This document shows, piece after piece, positions 13,401 through 25,806 of a stretch of 64,000 bases of DNA (its first letter is position 1; each line of letters opens with the position of its first letter). Location: contig CM059624.1 of NCBI GenBank assembly GCA_030435675.1, positions 6,968,769-7,032,768 on the forward strand, given 5' to 3'. The notes under the pieces were generated by a model that worked only from the letters and a program-made list of their open reading frames with translations, had not been told where the DNA came from and made no database searches. The translations under genes and the position numbers were made by a program. Source of the stretch: Steinernema hermaphroditum. Its lineage: Eukaryota; Nematoda; Chromadorea; Rhabditida; Steinernematidae.

Positions 13401-16400
13401 TCCGGTCGCCGATTATGTTAATATGCTAATTGGCTTCCTTCTGCCTGCGACAGTCGGTGTCCTCTTCGCCCCTTCCAACTCTTCTCCGGCGATTGTTTTG
13501 GGACGATCACTCGGGTAATCCCTAATTAGCATATTGGGGCGGCTGGTGATAGAGGCGAAGGGGCGCGGAATCGATCGCTGTAGCCGCCGAAGTTGGAAGA
13601 CGCAATCGGATACATCGCGATGCGGCGCCGATAATCCAATCAGAGTGGCCGCTGGTCACTCCCGCGTGACTCAAATTGTCGAAATTGAGTTCTGAGGGCG
13701 GCGACGCAATCAAGATCGCCGAGATTCTCTGGAGTGGACTCGGCGAGTCACTAATCGCCGCCTCATTCATTTCCCGATCCGAAACATATTTAGTGCCCGC
13801 CTAACGGCGATCTGTGCTTTTACGACGATCTGTTTTATTTCGCTTTTTGTGTCGCGGTATTCGATGATCGGACGAGGCGGGTGCTTCCCTAAAAAGCGCC
13901 TGTTTGTGCGATCGTAAATATGGAACCATATGATGTTTAATGAAGGTGGAGGGAAAGAAATCGCCCAAAACGAGGACACCCTGGTGATGGCCCTAGTGCC
14001 TCCAAGGGAGACCATACTGAGTAGACGTATTGATACTTCCTGGCCATTTATCGTCACTTCTCTTTTGTGATGCTAAGTGTCCGTCCCTTCTTAATTCATT
14101 CTATAGAGACGCCGTGCCGTCTTCGTGCACTTTCCTTCCATTGAGGGCATGCACTGTTTCTTCGATCTGCACCGTCTTTTCGGATATTCGGAAGACTCCT
14201 TCCAGTGAGTCACTATTATCTATGTCGTCTTTCTCTCTTCTTCCCCTCCTACTGACAAAATCCCACCTCCCCCTCCTTTCCCGGGCGTTCTCCCAATTAC
14301 TGGCCGGAAGACAAAGATTTTGCATGCAAAATCAGGCGGCGCCCATGTTGGATACTTTTACTCGCGGCGCTTCGTCGCCGGCGGCGATATTCAAATTGTT
14401 TGTTTGTGTTTGAATAGGAGTGCGCGGCGCGCGATGCCGAAAGGAGAAGAAGGGGCGGGGTGCGCGGTTCCTTCTCCTTCGGCTCCTCTTTTATCGAATT
14501 AGCTCGGACTCCGATGTCTCACTCCTCTCCCCCTTTCCTTATTGTTATCCGCCGAATTCGGCCTCCTCCTCCAGCCCCACTCATCCGATCGATGTTTGCA
14601 GAATCGGGCCGCTACAGAAGATGTACGGTAGCGGCGAGTCGACGTCCCACGCCTTTCCTCCGACGCTCCTCAGAATCGCCTCCGCGCCGCCCAGAACCAC
14701 TTTCAACAAGGTGAGTCTGATTCTAGACGCTTAGTCTGGTGTCTAGATGTCTGAAATCTTGTACCTTGTCTAAGATCATCTAGGATCTGCTTTTGCTCAT
14801 TTCTGAAGACCATTCTGAGAGACATTCCTCCTTTAACCGTTCGATTCCAGCTCCGAATATGTCTTCGTCTCTCCAAAGCGGATCTCTCCAGCCAGCTCCT
14901 CAGCTTCGACCCGGCCTCCTCCTCGGCCCAGTTCACCGTCAACAACGCCTCGAAGACGTCCTCCTCTAACGCCTTCCACCAAGTCTTCGCCCCCGAAGTC
15001 ACACAGGTCCGTTTCCCCATTCGGTCCCTCGCAGCTGCACCCTGAATGGCGAACTTTTTGTCGCCACTTTGCATGTCTGCGCTTCCTCCACGCGCCGCCG
15101 TCGCCGATTACAGCGACAGTCAGCGACAAATCGCTGCGGTGATCGGGTGTTGAGTGAGTGATTTGCGGATGCAATGTGACAGCGGCCTCGGTTCGGTCCG
15201 AGCGAAGGCTATGTAAATTGAATGGAAGTCGCGGAAATTGGTTTCAATGAAAAGAAAAAGGAATGAGGAGGAGATGACGTTCGGGAAACGGTGACCCCGG
15301 AAACGCGGTTGGTCTTAGGCGATGGGTTTGAGGGTGCTCAGATCCAAGGATCACAGATCGCCTACGGTCACAAGGGGAATCATGCCAGAAAGAGATCAGA
15401 AGTCTTCGAGCAAGAGAATATGGAAGAAACGTAGGCATCTGTTGGGCCTCCTCCTTTATTCTCCACCAAAACAAGACCTTATAGTCGTCCTCGAATCATT
15501 CCCGACCTTTTAATGTCCATGTTTTCGCCTTCTGCACCCTTAATCCCCCAATTTCAGCAAGAGATCTGTTCAAACTGCCTCCCCGAACTGCTCCATACCG
15601 TATTCAGCGGCTCGGACGCGTCGCTCCTCTACTTCGGAGGCGCCTCGAGGTGTAAGTACCCAGTGGAGCTCGCCTAAAATCAGAAATCCGATTCAGTAAA
15701 AGATGAGCTTTTGTACAGTAGCAGGCCGAACAACTACGGTATTTTCGTGGCGGCACTTGCGTGGACATTCAAGCTCATCACCGAATTCAGAGAGAGGAAG
15801 CCGCAATTCAGGTGTGCTTCCGGTTCGAGAGTCTAGGATTACGGTATTCAGGTACTCGGTGAGGATATCGGCGCTGCACTACTCGCAGAAAACGGACTCT
15901 CTGATCGATCTCTTCGAACAGTTCAATGGTAATCAGCCCAAAAGGCTCTCCTACCGTAACTTTCAGAGAAACCGGGAAAGCCGATTACGGTAGTGGACGA
16001 CCCCGCTCTCGGGATTCGCGTCGAGAACCAGACGGAGATTAGGGTGGACTCGGTGGACAAGGCGATGTTCTACCTGGACCGGCTCATCGACCACAGAACC
16101 ATCGGTAATCTTTCTGGATAGTAAAAGTCGGACGTTCGTCTCAGACGACGGAGTCCCGAAACGCTCCTACCGTAGCCCAATTAGCCCAACGTTCGTTTCA
16201 GAAGACGAGGAGAGCCAGCGTGGAAGCCACGTCTTTTTCTATATCCTCGTCTACCGCTACAAGGTCGAAGGCAACCAGGTGGCCGGAGGCAAATCGCGGT
16301 AGGACTCGACCCGACCCGCCCCCAATCTCCTAATGGACACGTTTAGGTTCTGCCTGATGGACCTGGGTCTCGGCGAGAAGCACTCGCGAAACGGGCACAT

Positions 16401-19400
16401 CACCCTCTCGGCCATCGGCAACATCCTGCTCGCCATCTTCCAGGGCCAGAAGCACTTGCCCTCAAGGTACTTATATATCACCCGCGCGGCGCGCCGACCT
16501 AATTGTTTATTTGCATCGCAAAAGCCCGCGGGAGGGTCGCGCAATTCGACAATTTAAATTGAGTGCCCTCGGGGGAGACGCGCGCAACAATTCATAAGTT
16601 CTGACGTCCGCGCGGCAAAAAGAAGCCGAAGAAAGAAGGGCCGCAAAGTGCACGCCTGGGAAGGGCAGCCGAGAGAGCGATGGGACGGGAAGCGCTTTAT
16701 GAGATTGTTTTGATTAGGCGTGGAGCGAAGGGGTTTCTGAAGAAGGCTTCTTGAACTCACAATTTCAGGCAGAACATCTTCTGCCAGCTCCTGAAGGAGT
16801 CGATCGGCAACTCGCGGACCAAGAGCTCTGTCCTCCTCAGCACCCTCCCTTCGAACGAAGAAGACCATATCATCCAGCTCGCCTCCAGACTCCACAGGGC
16901 CACCCGCAGCGCAGTCCGAAGGGGCAAGGTACAGTATGCCCTCCGGCGCCTCTGATTCGCTTTCAGTCGGGCAGTGACCACTCGAGCGTCGCCTCGGACG
17001 ACAAGCCAGTGAGGAGACGTCTTCCGGTCGACTCGGAGCAGTCGTCTTCGGAGCAGTCCTGCGCCGAGACGGTCATCTTCCTGGGACCCTCGCTGAAGAC
17101 TAAGGAGCCGACGCCGCCGGACCCTCCAAGGTCCTTCCGGAAGACGTCGGAGCCCGTGACCATCGACTTCCCGCGATGCCACTCGGCGCCGCGTACGCCT
17201 GTCCACGGCCCGGCGCCCCAGCCTGTGCCCATCGACTTCCCTCCCTTCTACAAGACTGCCTCCCACAGTCTCCCCCGGAATTGCACCTTCGCGCCGCCAT
17301 CTCCCCTAAGAAGGACCACCCATGACGACAAGTTCTTCGCGATCCAAAATCCGATGGCCACAGAGGCGCCTCCGAAGGTGCCGAAGACGCCCGAGGTGGA
17401 CCCGAAGAAGAACCAGATGATCATGAACTGGCTGCGACAGCAGGAGAACACAAACGGGAGTCCGAGACGCTTCCAGGGGCAGCAGGAGTACGGTCACGAC
17501 GTGGGTGGCGTGGGGGTGCCGCTGCCGGAGAAGAAGCCGAGCTTCTTCGGGGCGAAGTTTGCGCGACTGGCGACGAAGATGGACTCGGCGATCCAGTGCA
17601 ACGAGGAAGACATCGACTCCGAGATGCTCCATGTGTGGAACGCCGCCCGGTACCTCGACGACATCGTCGAGGACGAGGAGGAGAGTCTTCGGACAAGCAG
17701 CCTCCTCTCTTCGACGGCGAATCGGGAGGCGCTGGCGGAGAAGACGAACGACGTCAACATCCTCTCGATGGACGTCGAGCAGATCTCGCTCCACGGCAAC
17801 GACGACGACGCCGACTCCGTGGAGCTCGAGGACGACGACCTAGAGAAGGCGATGGCCGCCAGCATCAGCTCCATCCGCTCCCACGAGATCCTCTCGCGTC
17901 TCAACAGCGTCTCCGAGGACCCGTCGACGGAGTCGCACGAGCCCACCGAGATGGACCTCTACCGGAGGGCCAGCCACCTGGAGGCATACGCTTGTGAGCG
18001 TCTTCGCGAGATGGAGCAGGAGGAGGAGCAGAAGAAACGCGACAAGAAGCGGCTCGCGGCGCTCTCGAAGGCAAAGATACGTCAGCTCTGCTGCCAGCAA
18101 CCCGCCTCCGCCGAGGGTAGCAGCTCCATCGTCGACGGCAACGTCCTCATCTTCGGCAACTCAGAGGAGGACACCTCGGCGGCGACCACTTCGGTCTCCG
18201 CCGGCTGTAGTCCTCTGATGCCGCGTCCCATGGCGCGTCTCCTCAACGGAAAACCCTCCGAAGCCAACAACAGCCTCGTCGCCCTGACCAGCAACGAGGA
18301 CCTCAAGAAGACGCCTTCCTCACCCACCCTGAAGGCGCGTCTCAAGGCGATGTGGGGTGGAGGCGGCGACAACGCCCGGAAGCTCGTCGAGGTGAAGACC
18401 CCCAAAGGTACCGTACCACCAATGTGCCCCACTAAGTATAGAGTTTCAGTGCCTCCAACAAAGGAGAAGTGGAAGGTTAAGCAACTGAACTGCTGCCAGA
18501 GTCCCTCGATGGCCTCCAGCGCCACCAGCTCGATCCCCGAGGCGTCGGAGGCATCGGAGGAGCACGTCGGCAGCATCCCTGAAATCCCTCCGGAGATCGC
18601 GCAGCAGATCACCCAACAGCTGACCAACTACGCCCTTAAGGCGAAGACTCTTCGCCAGGTGGTCTCCTCGGACTCGCTCTCGTCGACGCCCCTTCACCCG
18701 AAGCTCTCCGCCTCCTGCCAGCCCTCCCCGGTCCGCTCCGCCGCCCTCCAGCAGACCCTCTCCGTGCAGAACATCCCTCTTGAAGGACGCCACCACCGGA
18801 AGGCGTCCGCCTCCTCGGCGATCCCGAAGGCGACGACGCGCCGGAAGGACAGCGTCGAGTCCATCCGCCGCGAGAAGAAGGCATCCTCATCCAGGGTCCG
18901 CTCCAAGGAGCGTCGGAGCTCCCTGGAGTCCGGCCACTCCTCCTCCATTCCGTCGCCCTACTCGAAGGTACCCGGTCCACATCCTTACCTCCCACCATCC
19001 ACCTTCTTTCAGGTGACTAATGCGAAGACAGTCGACACCGGCGCCTACTCTTCGGGCCACGGAAGCGACGAAACAGGTTCTGTCGTCCACTGCCGCCCCT
19101 CCGCGGCCTCCGGTGCTAACGGCGGCGTCCTCTCGGGGACGTCGAGCCGCGCCCGGAATCGGGAGAGCTTCTCAGCCAGCAGTGGTTACGAGAGTGCCGA
19201 CTACGGTCGCTACAAGTCGAAGGGTGTGTTTTGACGGACGACGGGCAGCACTAATGATGCGTTTTAGGCAATTCCTTTGACGCCAAATTGGTAAAACTGC
19301 CCGTCCTCAATGCAAAAGTGAGTTTTTGACAAATATTTCGCCAACTTTAAGGATTTTAAGGACAAACACGTTCGAAGACATATCCTAGAGAGCACAAAGA

Positions 19401-19716
19401 TGCCGCCTACCGTAACCTCCACTGATAACCTTCTGTTTTTCAGCCCCCGAAACCCATCACCTCGCAGGCGCCGACGTCTCCGCAGACGCAGGCAGTCATC
19501 GATCACCTCTACGCGCGCCGGGCGCATCTCCAGGCAGAACTGTCGGCGGCGAAGCGCCGCATCGGGGCGGCTGAGGAGCTCTCGCGCGCCGACGATCACT
19601 ACGCCGACCTGAACCCGGAAACGGTGCTCGAGACGCTGAGCCAGGAGACGCGCATCCTCGAGAAGCGCATCGCCGCGTGCCAGAGCCACGTCCTCCTCGT
19701 CACTTCCTTCCTCTGA
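10459..19716 (+). CDS. vab-8: VAB-8/KIF26-like atypical kinesin
   Basis: Kinesin-related protein of the KIF26/VAB-8 group, which in C. elegans guides posteriorly directed cell and axon migration. Exons: 10459-10536, 10594-10640, 14602-14710, 14851-15006, 15558-15651, 15697-15811, 15852-15928, 15967-16104, 16202-16298, 16347-16466, 16769-16928, 16967-18407, 18450-18967, 19013-19223, 19268-19317, 19444-19716; 1,227 aa in one frame. A motor-like domain spans about residues 75-400: TQQEICSNCLPELLHTVFSG, NNYGIFVAALAWTFKLI, DLGLGEKHSRNGHI, then SIGNSRTKSSVLLSTLP. The P-loop is degenerate (YFGGASRLKDE instead of GxxxxGKT), as expected for a non-hydrolysing member. A long Ser-rich acidic and basic linker follows, then a C-terminal coiled coil. 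The two first exons rest on matching phases across a 3.96 kb intron and are less certain. AATAAA occurs near 19825. Confidence 0.88.
10641..14601 (+). other. Large intron of the kinesin gene
   Basis: This stretch starts with GTGGGT and ends in TTTGCAG, and the flanking phases match (phase 2 before, one base A after). It holds scattered GC-rich, CG-dinucleotide-rich blocks between AT-rich parts. One 115-codon minus-strand frame at 12053-12400 has no recognisable family or splice partner. The size and the GC blocks are compatible with an intron carrying enhancers or an internal promoter for a shorter isoform starting at ATG 14622 (MYGSGE). The isoform idea is inference. Confidence 0.45.
18408..18449 (+). 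other. 42-nt in-frame, stop-free intron (exitron-like)
   Basis: Begins GTACCGTA and ends GTTTCAG, is a multiple of three and has no in-frame stop, so the kinesin protein is intact whether it is spliced or kept. A second example in the same gene is the 45-nt segment 18968-19012 (GTACCC to TTTCAG). Confidence 0.55.
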
Positions 19717-19818
19717 TTCTACGGGTTCCCTCGCTTTATTCTTCTCTGTACATAGCCCGTTCTGACCCTCTGTCCCCGTGCTCCTCTATCTCAGTCAGGA
19801 TTCACTTTTCTCGCGCTC

Positions 19819-19826
19819 AAATCTGA
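19819..19826 (+). terminator. Polyadenylation signal of the kinesin gene
   Basis: The AATAAA hexamer in CTGAATAAATTC lies about 105 bp after the stop codon and about 65 bp before the next start codon, which marks a tight same-strand gene pair. Exact position is approximate within a few bases. Confidence 0.5.
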
Positions 19827-19888
19827 ATAAATTCTATTATGTGACCTTTCCGGATCGCGCGTGCACACCTATATCCGATCGATCGATA

Positions 19889-21118
19889 ATGGTCGTCCGC
19901 GAGAAGCTCAGTCCCCTGGAGATCGCCTTCTCGCCGAGTTGCTTCCCCGACGATCCAGAGCTCAGTCCCGAGCAGGTACCGTAGTGCCTACCAGCTGCGG
20001 CCACGAGAATCTTTCAGGTGGTCGAGCGTTTCTTGAAGGTCCTGGAGGACTCACTGGCGGAGAACAGAAGCGCCGTCGCGGAACGCGAAGAAGACGTCGT
20101 CTACGCTGGAGGTAAGGAGGCGAGGATAATGCGCCTTGTTTGGCGGCAAAAGTGTCCCTTTGTGGTGCGCGCCGCACTCTAAGCCGTCAGGATTACGTCC
20201 TCCTCGAAAATATCTGCATACGCCTAAAAGCGCGCTTATAGGGCGATGCGTCGACTTCTGGGGGCCGACGACCGCCTCGGAACGCGTCTTCGTCGCCATC
20301 CACGGGGGCTATTGGCAGGTAGGCATCTAGCGCACTTCTGTACATCTGGAGCAGCTTAGGAGGGCGACAGGAAGTACTTTACGACGATGGTGAAGCCGCT
20401 GGTGGACAGCGGGATTACGGTAGCCGTCATCGGTTACGATCTTGCACCTAAGGTGACCATCAGAGAGCAGATCGACCAGGTGAAAGAAGCTGTTACGGTA
20501 ATGTGGATGGATGGCAAATAGATGATAGAGTGAGGTTCAGTTCGTACTGAATCGGTGCCCACACGCGATGGTCGCCGTCGGAGGACACAGCGCCGGAGCT
20601 CACCTCGCGGCGTTAGGTAAGTTGGGAACCTCCCGAGGCTTCCTCACGAGGATTCAGCGGTCTCCGAGATGCCGAAGAACAATCGCCTCGTCACCCTCGT
20701 CCTCATTTGCGGCGTCTTCTGCCTCAATGAGATCGTGGACACCTACATCGGCAGAGACATACAGTAACCCGCGAAGACTGGGGAGAACTACAGTACTCAT
20801 CCTAGGCTTACACCCGACACGGCGAAGAAGTGCAACCTCGACATGAACAAGCTCATCGAGAAGTTCGGATTGAAGAAGATCGTCTTCTTAAACTCGGAGT
20901 TCGACGCCGAAAAACTAAAGCTGCAAAACGAAGAACTGGAGGCCTACTTGAGATCGAATGGCGCAATCAGAGTGGAATGTACGGTAAGCCTATAGTGGAA
21001 TGCATACGATGATGCGTCCCTTCAGGAGATCAGAAGAGTCGATCACTTCAGCATCATCGAGGATCTTCGGAAAAAGGAGCATCCCGCCTGCCAAGCCCTC
21101 CTCTCGGCCCTCTTGTGA
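19889..21118 (+). CDS. afmd-1: Kynurenine formamidase (arylformamidase)
   Basis: Hydrolyses N-formyl-kynurenine to kynurenine and formate in tryptophan breakdown; alpha/beta-hydrolase fold, cytosolic. Exons: 19889-19975, 20018-20111, 20242-20318, 20360-20497, 20541-20616, 20658-20763, 20806-20983, 21026-21118; 282 aa, close to animal relatives. Diagnostic motifs are HGGYW (family HGGxW, about residue 81) and the nucleophile elbow GGHSAGAHLAAL (about residue 145). The likely acid and His lie in the last two exons (FLNSEFD; RRVDHF). Starts only 172 bp after the kinesin stop codon, so co-transcription is possible, though I see no clear TTTCAG just before the ATG. Converges with the minus-strand methyltransferase; the two stop codons lie about 57 bp apart. 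Confidence 0.9.
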
Positions 21119-21175
21119 TAATCTGACAGAAACATTCAAACTTATTATTAAATATGAAACAACAATGAAACTTTT

Positions 21176-22435
21176 CTAAGCCGCCTTCTTGACACATTCG
21201 AAAAACCCGCAGTAGTAGGAGTACTGTAGCATGGACTTCTCGTCGCAGACGTACTTCGCCGATTCTTCGCTGCAGCGTTCATCTTTGACGATCTCGAAGC
21301 CAGAAGCCTTTACGATTCTGATTATCTCTTCGTACGGTAGCTCGAGCGCGTCTTCGTGTTCGCCAGCGTAGTGGTAGAGGAGAGGTCCGAAGTTGAGCCA
21401 CACACCGCCCGGCTTCAAGATCCTCTTGATGACGTCGACGTATACGAAGGGATTCGTGGCAGTGTCCAGGAAGAAGCACGTGGCGACGCAGTCGAAGTGC
21501 TCGTCGTAGTCTTGCATGGCGGTGACAAAGTCGCCGGCACACATCGAGAACGTGTTCTGTCTCTGAAAAGGCTGAACTCATGATCACCTAAATGATGAGC
21601 TACACACCTGGGTTCTTCCGGCATTTCTCGTGCAGATGTCGGGAATCATGATGCCTCGGAACTGATTTTCGTACGACCACTGGTTGCTGTTCTCGCCGAC
21701 GTAGGGATAAATCGTGAACTGATTCGCTTCCTCGCAGCAGTTCAGGATGAAGTTCGACACCAGCAGCATCAACATCGAGTACTCGTTTCCCAACGTGGAG
21801 AATCCGTCGTGCACGAGTTGCCACACGAGCCGCGCCAGTCCGCTCCCCGGCACAAGAACCTGTACGTCTTTCCGCTTCTCCACGTCGGGAAACCGCTCGT
21901 ACATCGCCTTCAGGATCCTCGAATAACATGATTCGCGCTCCGCGCGACCTAAACACACATGACGAGAGGAAGTCACTCGTCAGATGCGCACCTTCTTCGC
22001 TCCAGTCGCGCACCAGCTGCTTCAGCGTTGAGCGCACCTTCCTCATGTAGTGCTCAGTGGCCGGCCGCAGCGTTGTGATCGCATACGCCTTCTCGAGGAA
22101 CTCCCCGTCGCCTTCGGCGCCCATCATGCTCCGGCCCGTCTCCAGCACGACGTCGAGGAAGCCCTGATTCGCGTTGACACACTCCTTCGCTTTCCGGAGC
22201 GCCGTTTCGTACATCGGGGAGATCATACTGCGATGCTGCACGGGAAGACGCCTAAAAGAACTCTTAAATTCTTGTCCGATTCCACAGGAACTCACATGAA
22301 TGCCTGCGCCTGAGAGCTGAGCTTCAGAAGGCCGTACTTCTTGTAGTAGGCGAGCGCGTTCAGGACTTCTGCCGTCGCCTCCGCCTCTTCTGTGGTTTGC
22401 ACTTCGTGGCGACTTGACTGTGGGGCATCCGACAT
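21176..22435 (-). CDS. carnmt1: Carnosine N-methyltransferase-like (CARNMT1, N2227 family)
   Basis: SAM-dependent methyltransferase related to CARNMT1/UPF0586, which methylates carnosine and some protein histidines. Exons (minus): 22435-22296, 22251-21992, 21948-21608, 21562-21176; 375 aa, the usual length. Features seen: SAM-binding strand VLVPGSGLARLVWQL (about residue 155), GNEYSMLMLLVSNFILN, the substrate-side NQWSYENQFRGIMIPD, and DCVATCFFLDTATN followed by LKPGGVWLNFGPLLYH. I chose ATG 22435 (MSDAPQ); a longer in-frame ATG at 22540 exists. It sits 226 bp downstream of the DHTKD1 stop on the same strand, so the two may form an operon with DHTKD1 first. Confidence 0.88.
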
Positions 22436-22660
22436 CTTTTCTGGAAGCGAGCGATTAGAACTACCTGCATACTCCGCGCCGCGCCATTTTGCGACCACCC
22501 GCGTGCTCCTGCTACCGTATTCGCCATAAGTAGTGTGCATTCACGGGTTTGTTACCCTTGCCTTTCTATGCGACGACGAGTTTTATTAGCCCAATGCAAA
22601 CCCTTCGTTATTACACGTTTTGGAATGGATATTAGTAATCTCCTAACAAAAGTAAAAAAT

Positions 22661-25600
22661 TCACTGGCAGAGAGCAAAGGTTTCTTCGATGACTTCTTGA
22701 ATCTCTTTCTGATGATGTTCGCCGATCGCGGTTGCCGTCCAAGCGAGCTCCTTGCGTCCGGCATATTCGAGCTGAAATTAGTAGATCGCCTCAAGAAGTA
22801 GCGGCGCCACTTACGTTTACTCCCAGAGCGTTAGCGAATCGCTTGCTGACGAAAGGCCAGCATCCGGCATTCCGCGCCTCTTCCTGGGACCAAACATACT
22901 CTGAAACGCCAAAGATAAACATCCGACAGACAAAGATTCTCCTACTGTTGGCTTTAGGGTACATGTCTATCGCCTTCTTGATGTCCTCGATGGGGAAAGG
23001 AGCGATTCCCTCCAAGCGGACGACGGCGATGTTGTTTACTTTGCGCTCGTCACGCTCTTTCTGCAGAGTAAAACAGTGTTTGCCACTGACGAAGACGACC
23101 TAGATTCTCAAGATTATCGTCCTCCATTCCGAGTAGAGTTCCAAACCTTGGTGACCTTATCAGCCGGGATAGAATGGTCGGCAAGTACGGGCTGGAAGTG
23201 AGTGCCGGGACCCATGTCGGCGAGAGTCGAAGCTGCCTTCGGATGGCGAAGAAGCACCTTCGGACCGACGATAACGAGCGGCTTGCGGTAAGGGGTGATG
23301 ACCTGTTTGCGAAGAAGGTGGAAGTACTGCGCGGAGGTGGTCGGATGGGCGACCTGGAAGTTGATGTTTTCTCCGTCGGCCGGCTTCTGGTCCTCGCGAC
23401 TATCGGACAACTGCAGGAAGCGTTCCATACGGCAGCTGCTGTGCTCGGGCCCGGCTCCATCGATTCCGTGCGGAAGCACCATGACAAGGCCGCTCTGAGT
23501 GAGCCACTTGCTTTCGGCTGACGCCAAGAAAGTATCGATCATAATTTGGGCGCCGTTGAAGAAATCTCCGAACTGTGCTTCCCAAAGGCACAGACGCTTC
23601 GGGTTCTCCATGGAATAGCCGAACTCGAATCCGAGGATGGCCTCTTCCGAGAGGAGGTTGTTGCACACTTCGAGGAAGTTCTTTTGATCTTTCTCCAGAT
23701 TGTTGAGAGGGACGTATCCGGCATCGGTCTTCTGGTCGACAAGCATGGCGTGGCGATGAGAGAACGTGCCGCGACCAACGTCTTGGCCACTGATTCTAAC
23801 GTCGTTTCCTTGCAGAAGGATCGACCCGAACGCCAAAGCCTCTGCCGTCGCCCAGTCGATGCCTTCGCCCTTCTCCATCTTTGCCACGCGCGCATCGCAG
23901 TGGGTCTTCGCAAGATGCGGGTGAACGTTCTGAACGGCCTGTTAAGCTCTTTCCATACAGGCTAAACGCTCACAAATGTTTCTGGAGTTTGCACTGAAGC
24001 GGCACCGATGTATCGAAGGAACTCGGTGTCAACTCCGGTTTCCCACTTCACAAACGCTTTCGGGGCTTGTTGGAATCCCTTCCAGTTGCCTTCCAAGTGC
24101 ACGGCCCTAAATAATTCCATAGGGTATCTATGAAACTAGGCCATAAATTACCTAGGCCCACTAGATTCGACGGCTCTGAAATCCTTCATGAGCGATTCCG
24201 TGTGTTCGTCGACGATCTTCTTGCGCTCTTCTTCAGAGAAGACGCCTTCTTCGATCAGCTTCTTCGTGTAACGATCCGGAACCGACTCGTGCGCATCGAT
24301 TTCCTGGTACATCAGAGGCTGCGTGAAGCGAGGGTCATCGAGTTCGTTGTGGCCCCATCGACGGAAGCAGATCAGATTGACGAACACATCCTTGCGGAAT
24401 CTCTGACGGTAGGCTAACGCAAGACGTGTGGCGCGGACAAGATCTTCAGGATGGTCTCCATTGACGTGAATCACAGGAGCGTCGATCGCCTTGGCCATAT
24501 CGGTGCAGTGGGCGGTAGAGCGACCGATTTTGGGTTCCGCTGTGAAAGCGATCTGGTTGTTCGTAACCAGGTGGATGGAACCGCCGACGCGGAAGTGAGG
24601 ACACTGCGAAAGCGCCAACGTTTCCCATACCACACCCTGAAGCAGACAACATGAACCATCTTGGAGGAATTAATATTCAGTACCTGTCCTGTAAAAGCGC
24701 CATCGCCGTGAATCTGCACACAGATGACTCCATCCCCAACTTCACTTCCCTCACTGTGGTTTCCGTAATCACCAAGACCGAGAGTACAAGCCCTAGCACG
24801 AGCTTTCCCCATAGTCACGGGATTCACAGCTTCCAGATGCGAAGGATTCGGAAGCATCGTCACATGGACGTCACCTTCGGGTGTTTTGAAGTCAAACGAG
24901 CTCGCTAAAAGCAACAGGTAAAGCAGGAGGTGGCCTTTCCGATCTCACTCAGATGGGACAACACGTCGCCGCTTCCGTCCACATCGGAAGAGAACTCGGG
25001 CTTTCCTCGCATCTTTCGGAACATCTGAACCGCTGGGAACTCCATCAGCGTTGTGAGAAGATTCAGTCTTCCACGGTGGGCCATGCCGAGAATAAGCTGT
25101 TTTACTTCATTCTGGGGGGAGACGCTGAAGAGTTCGTGGAAGAAAGCGAACATCGCTTCAGCCCCTTCGGCGCCGTAGCGTTTCACGGATGGGAACTTTA
25201 AAGCGAGGAAGTTGTCGAAATTCTGGAATAGGGAGCTTACACGGAAACTCGGGATGAACACGAACCTGACTCTTTATCATTAGTTCAGCGATTTTCCTCT
25301 GCTCATCTCTGGCCAGCTCTTCTCTCTTCACCTGCTCGAAGGCCTGGCTGAACCACTGGCGCTCCTCCCAGGACTGAAACACTCAGAACATAGAATACCA
25401 ACTGCCATCGTGCATCTTACGCTCAAGTGCATGAACTCCCCAGCCATCGTTCCACAGTAAACTCTTCGCAGCTGTTCCACCAAATCCGCGATCGTAGCTT
25501 CGCGACTTCCAATTGCGGTCGTTGCTTGGACGTCCAGTCCGTAAACCGCAGGGTTGAGTTCGGCGACTCTGAAAATACATCTTCTTGTGTGAACAGATAA

Positions 25601-25806
25601 GGATTTCACTCACATCGGAGCTTTAGTCAGATTCAGAGGATCTAACTGAGCGTTCATATAGCCATATCTGCGGAAGGCGTTGATAAGATGGGCACGTTGG
25701 CTCTCCTCAGGGGTCATTCCGGAAAGATTGGGTTCGAAGGCGCTGGCGCGCGATTCCACGAACCCGAATACTCCATTGTGCGAATGGTAAAGGCGCCGCC
25801 CGAGCG
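22661..25806 (-). CDS. dhtkd1: 2-oxoadipate dehydrogenase E1 (DHTKD1-type)
   Basis: Thiamine-diphosphate E1 subunit that decarboxylates 2-oxoadipate in mitochondria, late in lysine and tryptophan breakdown. At least ten exons on the minus strand, beginning 25806-25614 and 25568 onward and ending at TGA 22663-22661. Recognisable parts: [139 protein letters not shown] and [12 protein letters not shown]. The FRKMRG block and the [12 protein letters not shown] form favour DHTKD1 over classical OGDH. The first coding exon is not resolved: the 25806 exon starts in phase with a missing base and I found no in-frame ATG with a presequence upstream. An ATG (MTPEES) exists inside the exon but would drop conserved residues. 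Confidence 0.88.

Noticed and set aside
17306..18796. Long minus-strand frames opposite the kinesin linker exon
   Set aside because: Shadows of a GC-rich coding exon; Arg-rich, without domains or splice sites.
22661..25806. Classical 2-oxoglutarate dehydrogenase (OGDH) for the E1 gene
   Set aside because: The FRKMRG segment, the [12 protein letters not shown] form and the short N-terminus fit DHTKD1 better.
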